Made by a program: the position numbers and the translations under genes | Shown here: piece by piece, positions 1-7,522 of the stretch | Layout of the letters: every line of letters starts with the position of its first letter | Position numbering within the stretch: position 1 is the first letter of the stretch | Assembly (NCBI GenBank): GCA_903829945.1 | Contig: CAIKRV010000037.1 | Coordinates: forward strand, 1 to 37,876 | From: an uncultured bacterium | GTDB lineage: Bacteria; Bacteroidota; Bacteroidia; CAILMK01 | DNA: 37,876 bases | Direction: 5' to 3' | The notes under the pieces: model-generated | What the model saw: the letters and a program-made list of their open reading frames with translations, nothing else | What the model was told of the DNA's origin: nothing | Databases searched by the model: none

Positions 1-19
1 CCTCAGCGAACATCATATG

Positions 20-187
20 TTTTGACGAAGTCAAAACTCCTCACCTTAGAAAGGGGAGGTGGACGCGAAGCGGACGGAGGGGATGATATCAGACCGCGAA
101 ACTGAATGGAGAGCGGATAAAGAACACCATCCCCTCCGCCCTACGGGCACCTCCCCTTGCTAAGTGGAGGAGTTCCGCAAAGCGGAA
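20..187. repeat. GC-rich nested inverted repeat (REP/MITE-like)
   Basis: Two long arms (37-85 and 128-172) are imperfect reverse complements: both carry CTCCTC..CTTAG, AAGGGGAGGTG and GGAGGGGATG blocks. Each arm has its own small internal hairpin (CGC-GAA-GCG at 64-72; GCCC-TAC-GGGC at 138-148). The element is bracketed by two perfect hairpins, TTTTGAC-GAA-GTCAAAA (20-36) and TTCCGC-AAA-GCGGAA (173-187). It is clearly richer in GC than the genes around it and has no ORF. It resembles the dispersed palindromic elements seen between genes in many Bacteroidota genomes (from memory); copy number here is unknown. No target-site duplication could be verified. Confidence 0.75.
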
Positions 188-261
188 CATTATTCGCAGC
201 AATTAAAAAGTTCAAACATTAGATTTTATGATAGAGGTCTAAAAGGGCTAAAACAAATTAA

Positions 262-269
262 TATCTTTG
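262..269 (+). promoter_or_regulatory. -7 element of pdxJ promoter
   Basis: TATCTTTG matches the Bacteroidota consensus TAnnTTTG exactly. Only 7 bases separate it from the pdxJ ATG, so the transcript would have almost no leader. No clear TTG/TTTG at the -33 position. Confidence 0.6.
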
Positions 270-276
270 TACCCAT

Positions 277-993
277 ATGACAAAGCTGAGTGTTAATATT
301 AATAAAATTGCCTTGATTAGAAATTCACGAGGCGGCAATCATCCTGATCTTATTAAAGTCGCCATGGATTGCGAGCAATACGGTGCGGAGGGGATCACCA
401 TTCACCCGCGCCCGGATGAGCGCCATGCACGTTATGAGGATGTAGCTGCCCTCAAAAAGGTAGTCAGGACGGAATTAAATATTGAAGGCAATCCGATGGA
501 TAAATTTATTCAAGTAGTATTGGATGCCCAACCGCATCAGGTCACTTTGGTTCCTGATGCACCCGAGGCCCTAACTTCGGATCATGGTTGGGATACCTTG
601 AAACATCAAAAATACCTGAGAGATATTATAGCCGTATTTAAAAAAGAAGGCATTCGTACTTCAATTTTTGTAGATGCTGATTTAAAAATGATAGATGCCG
701 CCGTGGATACCGGTACAGATTGCATAGAGCTCTATACAGAGTCTTATGCCAAGCAATACCCACGGGATAAGGAGGCCGCCATTGCGCCTTTTATTTTAGC
801 AGGAAAACGTGCTTTGGAACTTGGCTTACGACTAAATGCCGGCCATGACCTCAATTTGGATAACTTGAATTATTTTGCTCAAGCTATTCCCCATTTGGCA
901 GAGGTATCCATCGGGCATGCGCTGGTTTGCGACAGCTTATATTACGGACTTCAAAATACCATAGGAATGTACCTGAAAAAACTTCAGGCATAA
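277..993 (+). CDS. pdxJ: Pyridoxine 5'-phosphate synthase PdxJ
   Basis: Condenses 1-deoxyxylulose 5-phosphate with 3-amino-2-oxopropyl phosphate to give pyridoxine 5'-phosphate, the last ring-forming step of DXP-dependent vitamin B6 synthesis; cytosolic TIM barrel. The 238-residue length is normal. The N-terminal VNINKIALIRNSRGG segment, the active-site TIHPRPDERH block (43-50), the ELNIEGNP block with its Glu (67-73), NAGHDLN (188-193) and the C-terminal SIGHAL (211-216) are all present. ATG start at 277 lies 7 bases after a TAnnTTTG box. Transcribed alone; it converges on the next gene with 12 bases between stops. The tail carries a small CCTGAA/TTCAGG hairpin (972-988) without a T run. Confidence 0.95.
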   Translation: MTKLSVNINKIALIRNSRGGNHPDLIKVAMDCEQYGAEGITIHPRPDERHARYEDVAALKKVVRTELNIEGNPMDKFIQVVLDAQPHQVTLVPDAPEALTSDHGWDTLKHQKYLRDIIAVFKKEGIRTSIFVDADLKMIDAAVDTGTDCIELYTESYAKQYPRDKEAAIAPFILAGKRALELGLRLNAGHDLNLDNLNYFAQAIPHLAEVSIGHALVCDSLYYGLQNTIGMYLKKLQA

Positions 994-1005
994 AGAGGAA
1001 GAAAA

Positions 1006-1722
1006 TTAAAAATCGTACTTATTATTTTTCTTTTCCTTCTTTTTGTATTTCCCGTCTTTAATGGCTTGGAAAAATTGAGCCCAAGCAAATGGATTCATTA
1101 AAGAGGCAGGTACCGGAGTACTATTATTCCCCATCATATTATAATTGGTTTGATAGCCGGAATAATAATAAGAATTCATGAAATTTTGCATGGCAATTTG
1201 TTGGTTTTCTCCCCCATCCCTTGCCAAGGTTTCATACAATTGGGATAATACTTCAGGGTCTAAGTTTTTGCGGGCATTTTCTGCATAGCCATCTCCTAAA
1301 CGCAAATTTAAAAATGCAGTTTTAAATTCTTCATAGGACATCCGAGGGCCTACTACAGGACCTTGAAAACTTAGGGTATCGGTTTCCAATTCGGGACTAT
1401 TAATAAATTTATGATCACTGGCATTGCCGGGGATAATGAAAATAGCCTTTTTAAAACCGACGGCAGTATATTCCACGGTATCATGTTCTTTTACCACCAG
1501 GGAGTAAAATCCGTCAAAAGCTGCATAGGTACCTTGGTAACTATTCCTGACTTTAATCGTTGCAAAAGGAATAGAGCCGATGCGTTTGGAACTAACCACA
1601 CCGGATAATTGTACAAGTCCTTTCTCATACGCCTTATCCTGTGCTTGCATACCGTTGTTGAAAACTAAAATAAGAATCCCTAAGAGGGGCAGTGCTGATT
1701 TGAGGGATACTTTGGAGTACAT
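1006..1722 (-). CDS. Secreted protein with carboxypeptidase-regulatory-like domain
   Basis: 238 residues from the ATG at 1722; a longer frame would need a TTG at 1731. Begins with a Sec signal peptide (hydrophobic ALPLLGILILVF, cleavage probably after MQAQ). Residues about 35-100 (LSGVVSSKRIGSIPFATIKVRNSYQGTYAAFDGFYSLVV) look like the small beta-sandwich CarboxypepD_reg-like domain common in Bacteroidota exported proteins. Its remaining part is unknown; the end is Lys/Asn rich (KKKEKKNNKYDF). No T9SS tail. Probably periplasmic or outer-membrane associated; role unknown. Own promoter at 1740-1770. Confidence 0.7.
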   Translation of the reverse strand: MYSKVSLKSALPLLGILILVFNNGMQAQDKAYEKGLVQLSGVVSSKRIGSIPFATIKVRNSYQGTYAAFDGFYSLVVKEHDTVEYTAVGFKKAIFIIPGNASDHKFINSPELETDTLSFQGPVVGPRMSYEEFKTAFLNLRLGDGYAENARKNLDPEVLSQLYETLARDGGENQQIAMQNFMNSYYYSGYQTNYNMMGNNSTPVPASLMNPFAWAQFFQAIKDGKYKKKEKKNNKYDF

Positions 1723-1739
1723 GGTGTTCAATTATAGGA

Positions 1740-1770
1740 CAAATTTAATTAAAATTAATCAGGAAATCAA
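1740..1770 (-). promoter_or_regulatory. Promoter of the carboxypeptidase-regulatory-like gene
   Basis: On the minus strand TAAATTTG (1740-1747) is an exact TAnnTTTG box with TTG (1768-1770) 20 bp upstream, the usual Bacteroidota spacing. The box ends 17 bases before the ATG at 1722, which supports that start over the TTG at 1731. Confidence 0.65.
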
Positions 1771-1828
1771 TCCGGTTGGAGCGAATAGATTGCAAAGATT
1801 GTTACATATTTGCAGCAAATATTGAAAA

Positions 1829-2407
1829 ATGATACAAGATTGGAAAATTTCTTCACGCTATTTTAGTCAGCTCCTTAAAAGTTTGATTATTTTGACGGTG
1901 CTTATGCAGCTGGGCACCTTCCAAGCTTGCATTTCCAATTATAAAAAAACACAATTGAAGGAATTGGACAGTTTGCAAAGTTTTATCAATCAAACCGGCG
2001 AAATAGCCTCAGTAGATGATGCAATGATTGCCCAAAGAAATGATAGCCTTAAAATGAAATTAAGCTTGATCAAAGCAAAATACAAAGGTTTGTTTCCGGA
2101 ACAATTAGCAAGCGATATGACTATACTTTCCGGAATATCCAGCAATTATGAACGATTTTTAAAGGAATATCCTGCGGAAGTTTATGATAATGATGAAAAT
2201 GCCAAGCGCCTGCAAAAACTGAGGGAAGATTTTCTAAGCAATAAAATGGCAGTTGACGCTTTTGAAAAAAGATATCCGGAGGAAAAGAAACTCCTACAAA
2301 GCAATTTAAAAGCCATTAAGGAAACTGTAAACAGAGTGCTACCCGTAGATAATGAATACCATCGATGCAGCCGCAGCGTAAACCAGGCTTATTTGGAATT
2401 AAAATAG
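1829..2407 (+). CDS. Putative lipoprotein of unknown function
   Basis: 192 residues; not recognised. The N-terminus has a short charged stretch, a hydrophobic segment (about 15-30) and an FQAC lipobox-like sequence with Cys34, so lipidation is plausible although the signal is longer than usual. What follows is highly charged, helical and Lys/Glu/Leu rich, likely coiled coil, with no motif I can name. ATG at 1829; TACATATTTG at 1803-1812 is only a degenerate promoter match. Head-to-head with the preceding gene and tail-to-tail with namZ (4 bases between stops). Confidence 0.6.
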   Translation: MIQDWKISSRYFSQLLKSLIILTVLMQLGTFQACISNYKKTQLKELDSLQSFINQTGEIASVDDAMIAQRNDSLKMKLSLIKAKYKGLFPEQLASDMTILSGISSNYERFLKEYPAEVYDNDENAKRLQKLREDFLSNKMAVDAFEKRYPEEKKLLQSNLKAIKETVNRVLPVDNEYHRCSRSVNQAYLELK

Positions 2408-2411
2408 CCCA

Positions 2412-3620
2412 TTAGCGGACATGAACATCTCTATCATCCTTGATCATATCAGGGTATAGTAAATACTTGATCCGTATTTTTTTAAAGGCATTGATGCCGG
2501 GTTGCCAGGAATCTTGGATGGCATTGGGAGATTTGCCCTCCATAATTTGCTTTCTCAACATTGCGGTGCCGGCCAGTTTTTCAAAGAAAGAAGTGAAAAA
2601 ATGCTCCTTATCAGTATCTTTTTCATAAAAACCGAGAATCCAATAAAGGTATAATTGTTTGGATAATTTTACATAATCATCGGCAAAATGGGTCACTTTA
2701 AAGCCACGGCATTCTTTTCCCTCATACGGGGGATGCTCAGCCTTGCCGGGAATAGATAAAGGAGTAAAGGCATAACTACCCTCTACGAATCCGGGTTTGC
2801 CAATCAGCTCAAAAGGATATGCAGTACCGCGACCTACGCTGATAACGGTACCTTCAAAAAGGCACAGTGAAGGATATAAATAAACGGCTTGCATGGTAGG
2901 CAAATTAGGAGAAGGAGGAACAGGCAATTTATACATGCTGTCATGAGTATATTTTTTACATGGAATCACTTGCAGGGAACATTTCATATTCTGCGAAAGC
3001 CATCCTTCACCGTTAATCATTAGTGCATATTCACCAATGGTCATTCCATAAACGATAGGCACCGGATGCAAACCTACAAAGGATTTAAATTCCGGCTCCA
3101 ATACCGGGCCGTCAATATAAAAACCATTCGGGTTGGGGCGATCCAATACCAGCAAAGTTTTGTTGGTCTCGGCACAAGCTTCCATGACATAATGAAGGGT
3201 AGAAATATAAGTATAGAAGCGACAACCCACATCCTGGATATCGAAGATAAGAATATCCACATCCTTGAGTTGGGAAGCTTTAGGTTTAAAATTTTTCCCG
3301 TATAAGGAAATAATAGGCAAGCCGGTAGCGAGGTCTTTGGAATCATTGACTTTTTCCCCGGCGGAAGCATTGCCACGAAAGCCATGTTCGGGAGCAAAAA
3401 TTTTAACTACATTTACTTGCTTGGAAAGTAAAAAATCAGGCAATAAAACATTGCCCACCCTGGAAGTTTGGTTGACCACCAAAGCCACGCGTTTATCTTT
3501 TAATAAGGGTAAATAGTCGTTAAATTGCTCAGCGCCGACCTGAATTTGGGCATGAAGGAAAAGAGGAAGGAGAAAAAGTATGGTATAAAATAGTAGCTTT
3601 GCCTTTGTAAAAATATACAT
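2412..3620 (-). CDS. NamZ-like exo-beta-N-acetylmuramidase (DUF1343)
   Basis: 402 residues, usual for DUF1343. The founding member NamZ removes MurNAc from the non-reducing end of peptidoglycan fragments, so the likely role is cell-wall recycling or muropeptide use outside the cytoplasm. A signal peptide (cleavage near HAQ at 23-25) precedes the domain. Family blocks visible: VNQTS (49-53), APEHGFRG (76-83), DIQDVGCRFYTY (127-138), DRPNPN (160-165), plus PPSPNLPT and EGT..SVGRGT further on. ATG at 3620. It is divergent from the permease gene, with only 4 bases between the two start codons. Confidence 0.85.
   Translation of the reverse strand: MYIFTKAKLLFYTILFLLPLFLHAQIQVGAEQFNDYLPLLKDKRVALVVNQTSRVGNVLLPDFLLSKQVNVVKIFAPEHGFRGNASAGEKVNDSKDLATGLPIISLYGKNFKPKASQLKDVDILIFDIQDVGCRFYTYISTLHYVMEACAETNKTLLVLDRPNPNGFYIDGPVLEPEFKSFVGLHPVPIVYGMTIGEYALMINGEGWLSQNMKCSLQVIPCKKYTHDSMYKLPVPPSPNLPTMQAVYLYPSLCLFEGTVISVGRGTAYPFELIGKPGFVEGSYAFTPLSIPGKAEHPPYEGKECRGFKVTHFADDYVKLSKQLYLYWILGFYEKDTDKEHFFTSFFEKLAGTAMLRKQIMEGKSPNAIQDSWQPGINAFKKIRIKYLLYPDMIKDDRDVHVR
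3594..3601 (+). promoter_or_regulatory. -7 element of the FtsX-like permease promoter
   Basis: TAGCTTTG is an exact TAnnTTTG match, inside the 5' end of the divergent namZ gene. A start about 5 bases downstream leaves a leader of roughly 18-20 bases before the TTG at 3625. No clear -33 element. Confidence 0.5.
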
Positions 3621-3624
3621 TTCG

Positions 3625-4848
3625 TTGCGTTTTGATTTATTTATAGCCGGTAGGATTAGTTATCGCTCCAAGCGTTCATTTTCCAAAGTAATTATTCGCA
3701 TAGCTGCAGCTGCCATCATGCTCAGCGTGGCAATAATGCTGATATCGGATAGCATCTACACAGGATTTCAAAGCGAAATTAAGGATAAAATTACAGGATT
3801 TGCCTCGCATATTCTGGTAAGTCGCGCAAATTCAGATTTTACCTTTGAAAATGAACCTGTTCCGTATGATTCCGCCTTTGTTAAAAAAGTACAAGCCTTG
3901 CCAAATGTGCGCCACATACAAGTATTTGCTACTAAGCCGGGCGTGATTAAATTTAAGAATGATAATGAAGGGGCCGTACTGAAAGGCGTAGGACAAGATT
4001 TTGACTGGCAATTTATCAACTCCAAATTAGTAGCCGGGCGCCGCTTACAATTATCTGATTCCTCAGCTTCCACCGAAGTGGTATTACCCAAGGCCATGGC
4101 CGATAAGTTGGATATAAAGCTAAATGATAAGGTCATCATGGGCTTTGTACAAAATCCTCCTCGGGTAAGAAAATTTACGGTCGTAGGAATTTATGAAACA
4201 GGCGTTGAAGATATTGATAAAGTTTTTATCATTACGGATATCAGGCAAATCCAACAATTAAACAATTGGGGCAGTGATAAAAATTTATACGGGGGTTATG
4301 AAATTTTTATAAAAAATACGGAGGCCATGGAACATACCTCCGATGATATAAGCGAATTGGCGGATTTAAGATTGCAAAGCCGAACCATTCGGGACCGATT
4401 TCCCCAAATGTATGATTGGTTGAATCTGATCAGCGCTAATACTTATATTATTTTGATTTTGATGCTGATCGTAGCCATAATAAATATGTCCACCGCATTA
4501 ATTGTAATGATTTTGGAAAGAACACAAATGGTAGGAATTTTAAAATCCATGGGCGCCGGCAATGCTTCCATCCAGCGCATATTTATGATCAATGCGGCCA
4601 AAGTTATCCTGACAGGCACCTTTTTAGGAAATTTATTGGGGCTTGGATTTTTGTATTTACAGCAACACACCCATGCCATTAAATTGGTGCAGGAGAATTA
4701 TTACCTGGCCTATGTACCGGTCAATTTTACCTTATCGCATATATTGGTGATCAACATAGGAGCCTTAGTAATCTGTACCTTAGCTATGTTATTGCCGGGA
4801 TTATTTATTATTAGAATAAAGCCATCCACGGCTTTGCGCTTTGAATAA
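3625..4848 (+). CDS. FtsX/LolC-type ABC transporter permease
   Basis: 407 residues with the classic MacB/LolC layout: one N-terminal membrane helix (about 22-46), a large extracytoplasmic domain (about 50-265), then three C-terminal helices (about 270-300, 318-345, 373-400) forming the FtsX domain. The N-terminal FDLFIAGRISYRSKRSFSK matches the conserved start of Bacteroidota LolC/E-like permeases, so the protein must begin near here; the only usable codon is TTG at 3625. Such proteins work with a LolD-type ATPase in lipoprotein release; no ATPase gene is nearby, so the substrate is not known. Confidence 0.8.
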   Translation: MRFDLFIAGRISYRSKRSFSKVIIRIAAAAIMLSVAIMLISDSIYTGFQSEIKDKITGFASHILVSRANSDFTFENEPVPYDSAFVKKVQALPNVRHIQVFATKPGVIKFKNDNEGAVLKGVGQDFDWQFINSKLVAGRRLQLSDSSASTEVVLPKAMADKLDIKLNDKVIMGFVQNPPRVRKFTVVGIYETGVEDIDKVFIITDIRQIQQLNNWGSDKNLYGGYEIFIKNTEAMEHTSDDISELADLRLQSRTIRDRFPQMYDWLNLISANTYIILILMLIVAIINMSTALIVMILERTQMVGILKSMGAGNASIQRIFMINAAKVILTGTFLGNLLGLGFLYLQQHTHAIKLVQENYYLAYVPVNFTLSHILVINIGALVICTLAMLLPGLFIIRIKPSTALRFE

Positions 4849-4926
4849 AGCAGGCTAAATAATGGATTTTTACTTCCGGTAGGAAACTTTTAGAAGCATT
4901 TCCGTTTCCAATGTTTATTTATTTAG

Positions 4927-4934
4927 TATCTTTG
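4927..4934 (+). promoter_or_regulatory. -7 element of the TetR-family gene promoter
   Basis: TATCTTTG is an exact TAnnTTTG match ending 16 bases before the ATG at 4951. No convincing -33 element. Confidence 0.55.
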
Positions 4935-4950
4935 TCTAATAGATAGGCTT

Positions 4951-5562
4951 ATGACGGAAAAGGAAAGAAATATCCTGATACAATCACGTACCTTGATTTT
5001 CAAGTATGGCATTAAAAGCCTGACGATGGATGATATATCCCAAAGGCTTGGCATATCGAAGAAAACGCTTTATCAGTTTTATGAAAATAAAGCAGATTTA
5101 ATTAGTAAAGTAGTAGCATATACCATCACTGAAAGTCAAGAAATGATGGAAAGTGCCATGGCAAGAAGTAATAATGCCATCGAAGAATTATACATCATGT
5201 ACCAAACCAGTACACAAATTGTAAAGCGACTGAATCCATCCTTAGATTTTGAATTACGAAAATACTATCCGGAAAGCTTTAGTTTATTGGAAAGTTTCAG
5301 GAATACTTTTATTTATAATTTAATGGTGGCCAACCTTGAAAAAGGTATTAAAGATAAGCTCTTCCGTGAGGATCTAAGTGCTGATATTATCGGTAGGATT
5401 TATACCTTAGCTACGATGGAGATTTTTAATGCGGAAATATTCCCACCCGATGATTATCCAGCCAATCATCTTATCAAGGAATTATTTACTTATCATATCC
5501 GTGGTATCGCTTCTAAGAAAGGCTTAGATTATTTAGAAAATAAATTAAAGTTGGAAGAATAA
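4951..5562 (+). CDS. TetR/AcrR family transcriptional regulator
   Basis: 203 residues. Residues 8-53 are a typical TetR helix-turn-helix (ILIQSRTLIFKYGIKSLTMDDISQRLGIS, then KKTLYQFYENKADLI). The C-terminal helical ligand domain is diverged, as usual for the family. Transcribed alone from its own promoter, between a permease and a convergent redox gene; neither is an obvious target. It resembles the orphan Bacteroidota TetR proteins often found near outer-membrane efflux genes, but none is in the window. Its stop is 1 base from the stop of the convergent gene. Confidence 0.88.
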   Translation: MTEKERNILIQSRTLIFKYGIKSLTMDDISQRLGISKKTLYQFYENKADLISKVVAYTITESQEMMESAMARSNNAIEELYIMYQTSTQIVKRLNPSLDFELRKYYPESFSLLESFRNTFIYNLMVANLEKGIKDKLFREDLSADIIGRIYTLATMEIFNAEIFPPDDYPANHLIKELFTYHIRGIASKKGLDYLENKLKLEE

Positions 5563-5574
5563 ATTACCCTTCCA
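5552..5574. terminator. Hairpin across the convergent stops of TetR and DCC genes
   Basis: TGGAAG (5552-5557) pairs with CTTCCA (5569-5574) around an 11-base loop containing both stop codons. There is no strong T run in either direction, so this is only a possible bidirectional terminator. Confidence 0.3.
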
Positions 5575-5968
5575 GAAAACGCTCCATGATCGCAGGCTCA
5601 GGCATTCTGCAACTGTTCCGTTTTCCGAACCATTTATATCTGTTACGTGCCACAAAATTATAGATGGCATCCCTGATGAATGGTGGTACGATTATAAAAA
5701 TATAGAGCATAGGCCACACACCGTTTAATTGCTTGCAGATTTGAAGTACTGCACCGGATTTTCGATATTGTTGACCATGAGATACCAAAACAATGGAATC
5801 CAATTTTTGAAGGTTTGAGTGTTCTGCCGACAATAATTGAGCAGCAGCCGAAGATTGAATAGCAGCAAATTTAAATTTTCCCTTAGGGTCCCTGTCAATT
5901 ACAAAATTGACGAAGCCATTGCAAAGATTGCAAATCCCATCAAAAAGTATAACAGAATGAGTTTCCAA
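5564..5968 (-). CDS. DCC-family thiol-disulfide oxidoreductase-like protein (DUF393)
   Basis: 134 residues from TTG at 5968: the sequence then opens LETHSVILFDGICNLCNGFVNFVI, matching the usual family N-terminus (M-E-x-H-x-VILFDG). The DxxCxxC motif (DGICNLC) gives the family its name; the rest (FAAIQS, LDSIVL, RDAIYNFVARNRYKWFG) fits YuxK/DUF393. A longer frame back to a TTG at 6019 is unlikely because that codon lies inside the predicted promoter box. Redox partner and role are not known. Divergent from the phosphoesterase gene and convergent with the TetR gene. Confidence 0.82.
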   Translation of the reverse strand: METHSVILFDGICNLCNGFVNFVIDRDPKGKFKFAAIQSSAAAQLLSAEHSNLQKLDSIVLVSHGQQYRKSGAVLQICKQLNGVWPMLYIFIIVPPFIRDAIYNFVARNRYKWFGKRNSCRMPEPAIMERFLEG

Positions 5969-5981
5969 TTCGTTATTAAGG

Positions 5982-6011
5982 TTGAATTGTAATTGTAAAT
6001 TTTTAAATTCG
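5982..6011 (+). promoter_or_regulatory. Possible promoter of the phosphoesterase gene
   Basis: TTG (5982-5984), 19-bp spacer, TAAATTCG (6004-6011), one mismatch from TAnnTTTG. The box ends 15 bases before the ATG at 6027. It overlaps the divergent promoter region. Confidence 0.35.
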
Positions 6012-6016
6012 CAACA

Positions 6017-6024
6017 CAAAGGTA
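6017..6024 (-). promoter_or_regulatory. -7 element of the DCC gene promoter
   Basis: Minus-strand TACCTTTG is an exact TAnnTTTG match. It gives a leader of about 40 bases to the TTG at 5968 and rules out translation from the TTG at 6019. Confidence 0.5.
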
Positions 6025-6026
6025 CA

Positions 6027-6536
6027 ATGAAAAAAATTGGATTACTTAGCGATACCCATTCATATTTGGATGATCGGATACTTTATTATTTGAAAGATTG
6101 TGATGAAATATGGCATGCGGGAGATTGGGGCAGCGTAAAATTAAGCGATACCTTAGAAGCATTGGGTACAGTAAGAGGTGTGTACGGAAATATTGACGGG
6201 AATGATCTTAGGTTAATATATCCCGAATTAAATATTTTTAATTGTGAAGGAAAAAAAATAATGCTATTGCATATTGTTGGAAGCCCGGGGAAATATTATC
6301 CGGGAGTAAGAGCGGAAATAAATAAGCACAGACCAGATATTGTTGTTTGCGGTCACTCGCATATTTTAAGGATTCAACAAGATAAAGAATTAAACTTTTT
6401 ATATATGAATCCGGGTGCAGCCGGCAGGCATGGATTTCACAAAGTACGAACGATGTTAACCTTTGAAATTAATCAAGGAAAAATAGAAGAATTAAAGGCC
6501 ATAGAACTGGGACCACGTACAAAAGAGATAATCTAA
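6027..6536 (+). CDS. YfcE/MJ0936-type metallophosphoesterase
   Basis: 169 residues from ATG 6027; an upstream TTG at 5982 adds 15 residues unlike the family. Calcineurin-like dinuclear metal motifs are all present in order: DTH in GLLSDTHSY (7-14), GDW (HAGDWG, 32-37), GNID (about 60-63), LLHIVGSPGKYYPG, and GHSH (about 109-112). Such enzymes hydrolyse phosphodiesters; the true substrate of this subgroup is unknown. Its 3' end overlaps the convergent periplasmic sensor gene by 4 bases. Confidence 0.85.
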   Translation: MKKIGLLSDTHSYLDDRILYYLKDCDEIWHAGDWGSVKLSDTLEALGTVRGVYGNIDGNDLRLIYPELNIFNCEGKKIMLLHIVGSPGKYYPGVRAEINKHRPDIVVCGHSHILRIQQDKELNFLYMNPGAAGRHGFHKVRTMLTFEINQGKIEELKAIELGPRTKEII

Positions 6537-6545
6537 TCCTCTCTT
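6523..6545. terminator. Hairpin over the overlapping convergent gene ends
   Basis: AAGAGA (6523-6528) pairs with TCTCTT (6540-6545), spanning both stops of the overlapping convergent genes. Weak stem, no strong T run; a tentative bidirectional stop signal. Confidence 0.25.
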
Positions 6546-7015
6546 CTTTCTTTAAAGCGATGTAGTAATTCACGCTTAAACTCCATTTCGGCCTTTTGCA
6601 ATAATATTACCTTTTTTACCGGCAATACTTTTTTAAATTCAACAATGTATTTTTTACGAATATCCAATTCGCGTTGTGCTATTGCAGTAAACTCATCAAT
6701 GGCTTTTTCAACTTCGGCATCGGACATTTTATCGAAGTTGGTGGCAATGGCTTTACGTTTATCGCGCATCATATCACGATTTTTATTTAATTCGTCTTGG
6801 TATTCATTAAAGATAGGCCAAAAACGTTGCGCCTCCGCAGTAGTTAAATTTAATATCCGTGTATAAACTCCTACCCTATCTGCTTCAATTTGTTTGCGAT
6901 CGGGTCCATCACCCATATTGTCGGACATTCTACCTTCACCACGTCGCGGACCTTGAGCAAATATGGTAAAAGGTAATACTAATAATAATATACTTAAAAG
7001 GCTTAATTTTTTCAT
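6533..7015 (-). CDS. Periplasmic LTxxQ/Spy-CnrX-like sensor of the ECF sigma system
   Basis: 160 residues: Sec signal peptide ending FAQ (about 1-21), then a Gly/Arg/Asp-rich linker and a helical bundle. LNLTTAEAQRFWPIFNEYQ and DEFTAIAQRELDIRKKYIVEFKKVLPVKK are the two helix pairs typical of Bacteroidota LTxxQ/heavy-metal-resistance proteins related to Spy, CpxP and CnrX. It is the last gene of the sigma operon; its ATG overlaps the anti-sigma stop (ATGA at 7012-7015), indicating translational coupling. Likely senses an envelope signal and acts on the anti-sigma factor, by analogy to CnrX; the signal is unknown. Confidence 0.75.
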   Translation of the reverse strand: MKKLSLLSILLLVLPFTIFAQGPRRGEGRMSDNMGDGPDRKQIEADRVGVYTRILNLTTAEAQRFWPIFNEYQDELNKNRDMMRDKRKAIATNFDKMSDAEVEKAIDEFTAIAQRELDIRKKYIVEFKKVLPVKKVILLQKAEMEFKRELLHRFKERRED

Positions 7016-7491
7016 AGTTCCTCAGTTAAAGTAGATTCATCAATGGTTTCAACTAAATATTCCTCCGCATATGTTTTTTTAGAAGAATTTAAGTTGATTT
7101 TATTTTTTGAAGGTGTTTTAGCAGGTAAACTTGGACTTGTTTCTATTAAAAGTTCTTCGTCAATATGTTCAATTACATAATCGGCATTTGGAGCAGATTT
7201 AACGACCAAAGTACCTGTAATATTGTGGCTTCCTGAATTCTTTAAAAATAAAAAACCAATGGTAATAATTAAAAAACAAATAGAAGCAGCAACATAAGAA
7301 TATTTTGGTAACCACAACGCATACCATCGGGATTCAGGTACAGCTTCCATATGAGCAATTCTTTCACGAATTTTCATAGGGAAAGTATCAAAATACGCAT
7401 CAGGGACCGTGTAAGGCATATCTTTCTTAAATTTAGAAAGATTTGGCGCCAAGTCATCCAATTCGTTGTTTATATGATTATTCTGATCCAT
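7012..7491 (-). CDS. Putative membrane anti-sigma factor
   Basis: 159 residues, one membrane helix at about 89-107 (YVAASICFLIITIGFLFL). The cytoplasmic N-terminus carries the MPYTVPDAYFDTFPMKIRERI segment, which resembles the P-x-x-VP-x-x-YF motif of small Bacteroidota proteins encoded next to ECF sigma factors. The outer part is low in features. Placement between an ECF sigma gene (31 bases upstream) and the periplasmic sensor (4-base overlap) is the main support. No zinc-binding ZAS motif, so the sigma-binding mode cannot be seen. Confidence 0.72.
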   Translation of the reverse strand: MDQNNHINNELDDLAPNLSKFKKDMPYTVPDAYFDTFPMKIRERIAHMEAVPESRWYALWLPKYSYVAASICFLIITIGFLFLKNSGSHNITGTLVVKSAPNADYVIEHIDEELLIETSPSLPAKTPSKNKINLNSSKKTYAEEYLVETIDESTLTEEL

Positions 7492-7522
7492 TTTACTTTT
7501 GATAGCTTTAAAATTAAATAGT

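Noticed and set aside
972-988. Hairpin at the end of pdxJ as a terminator
   Set aside because: Stem is 6 bp and no T run follows in either direction.
3074-3397. 107-residue minus-strand frame within namZ
   Set aside because: Out-of-frame shadow of a well-supported gene; no domain or start signal.
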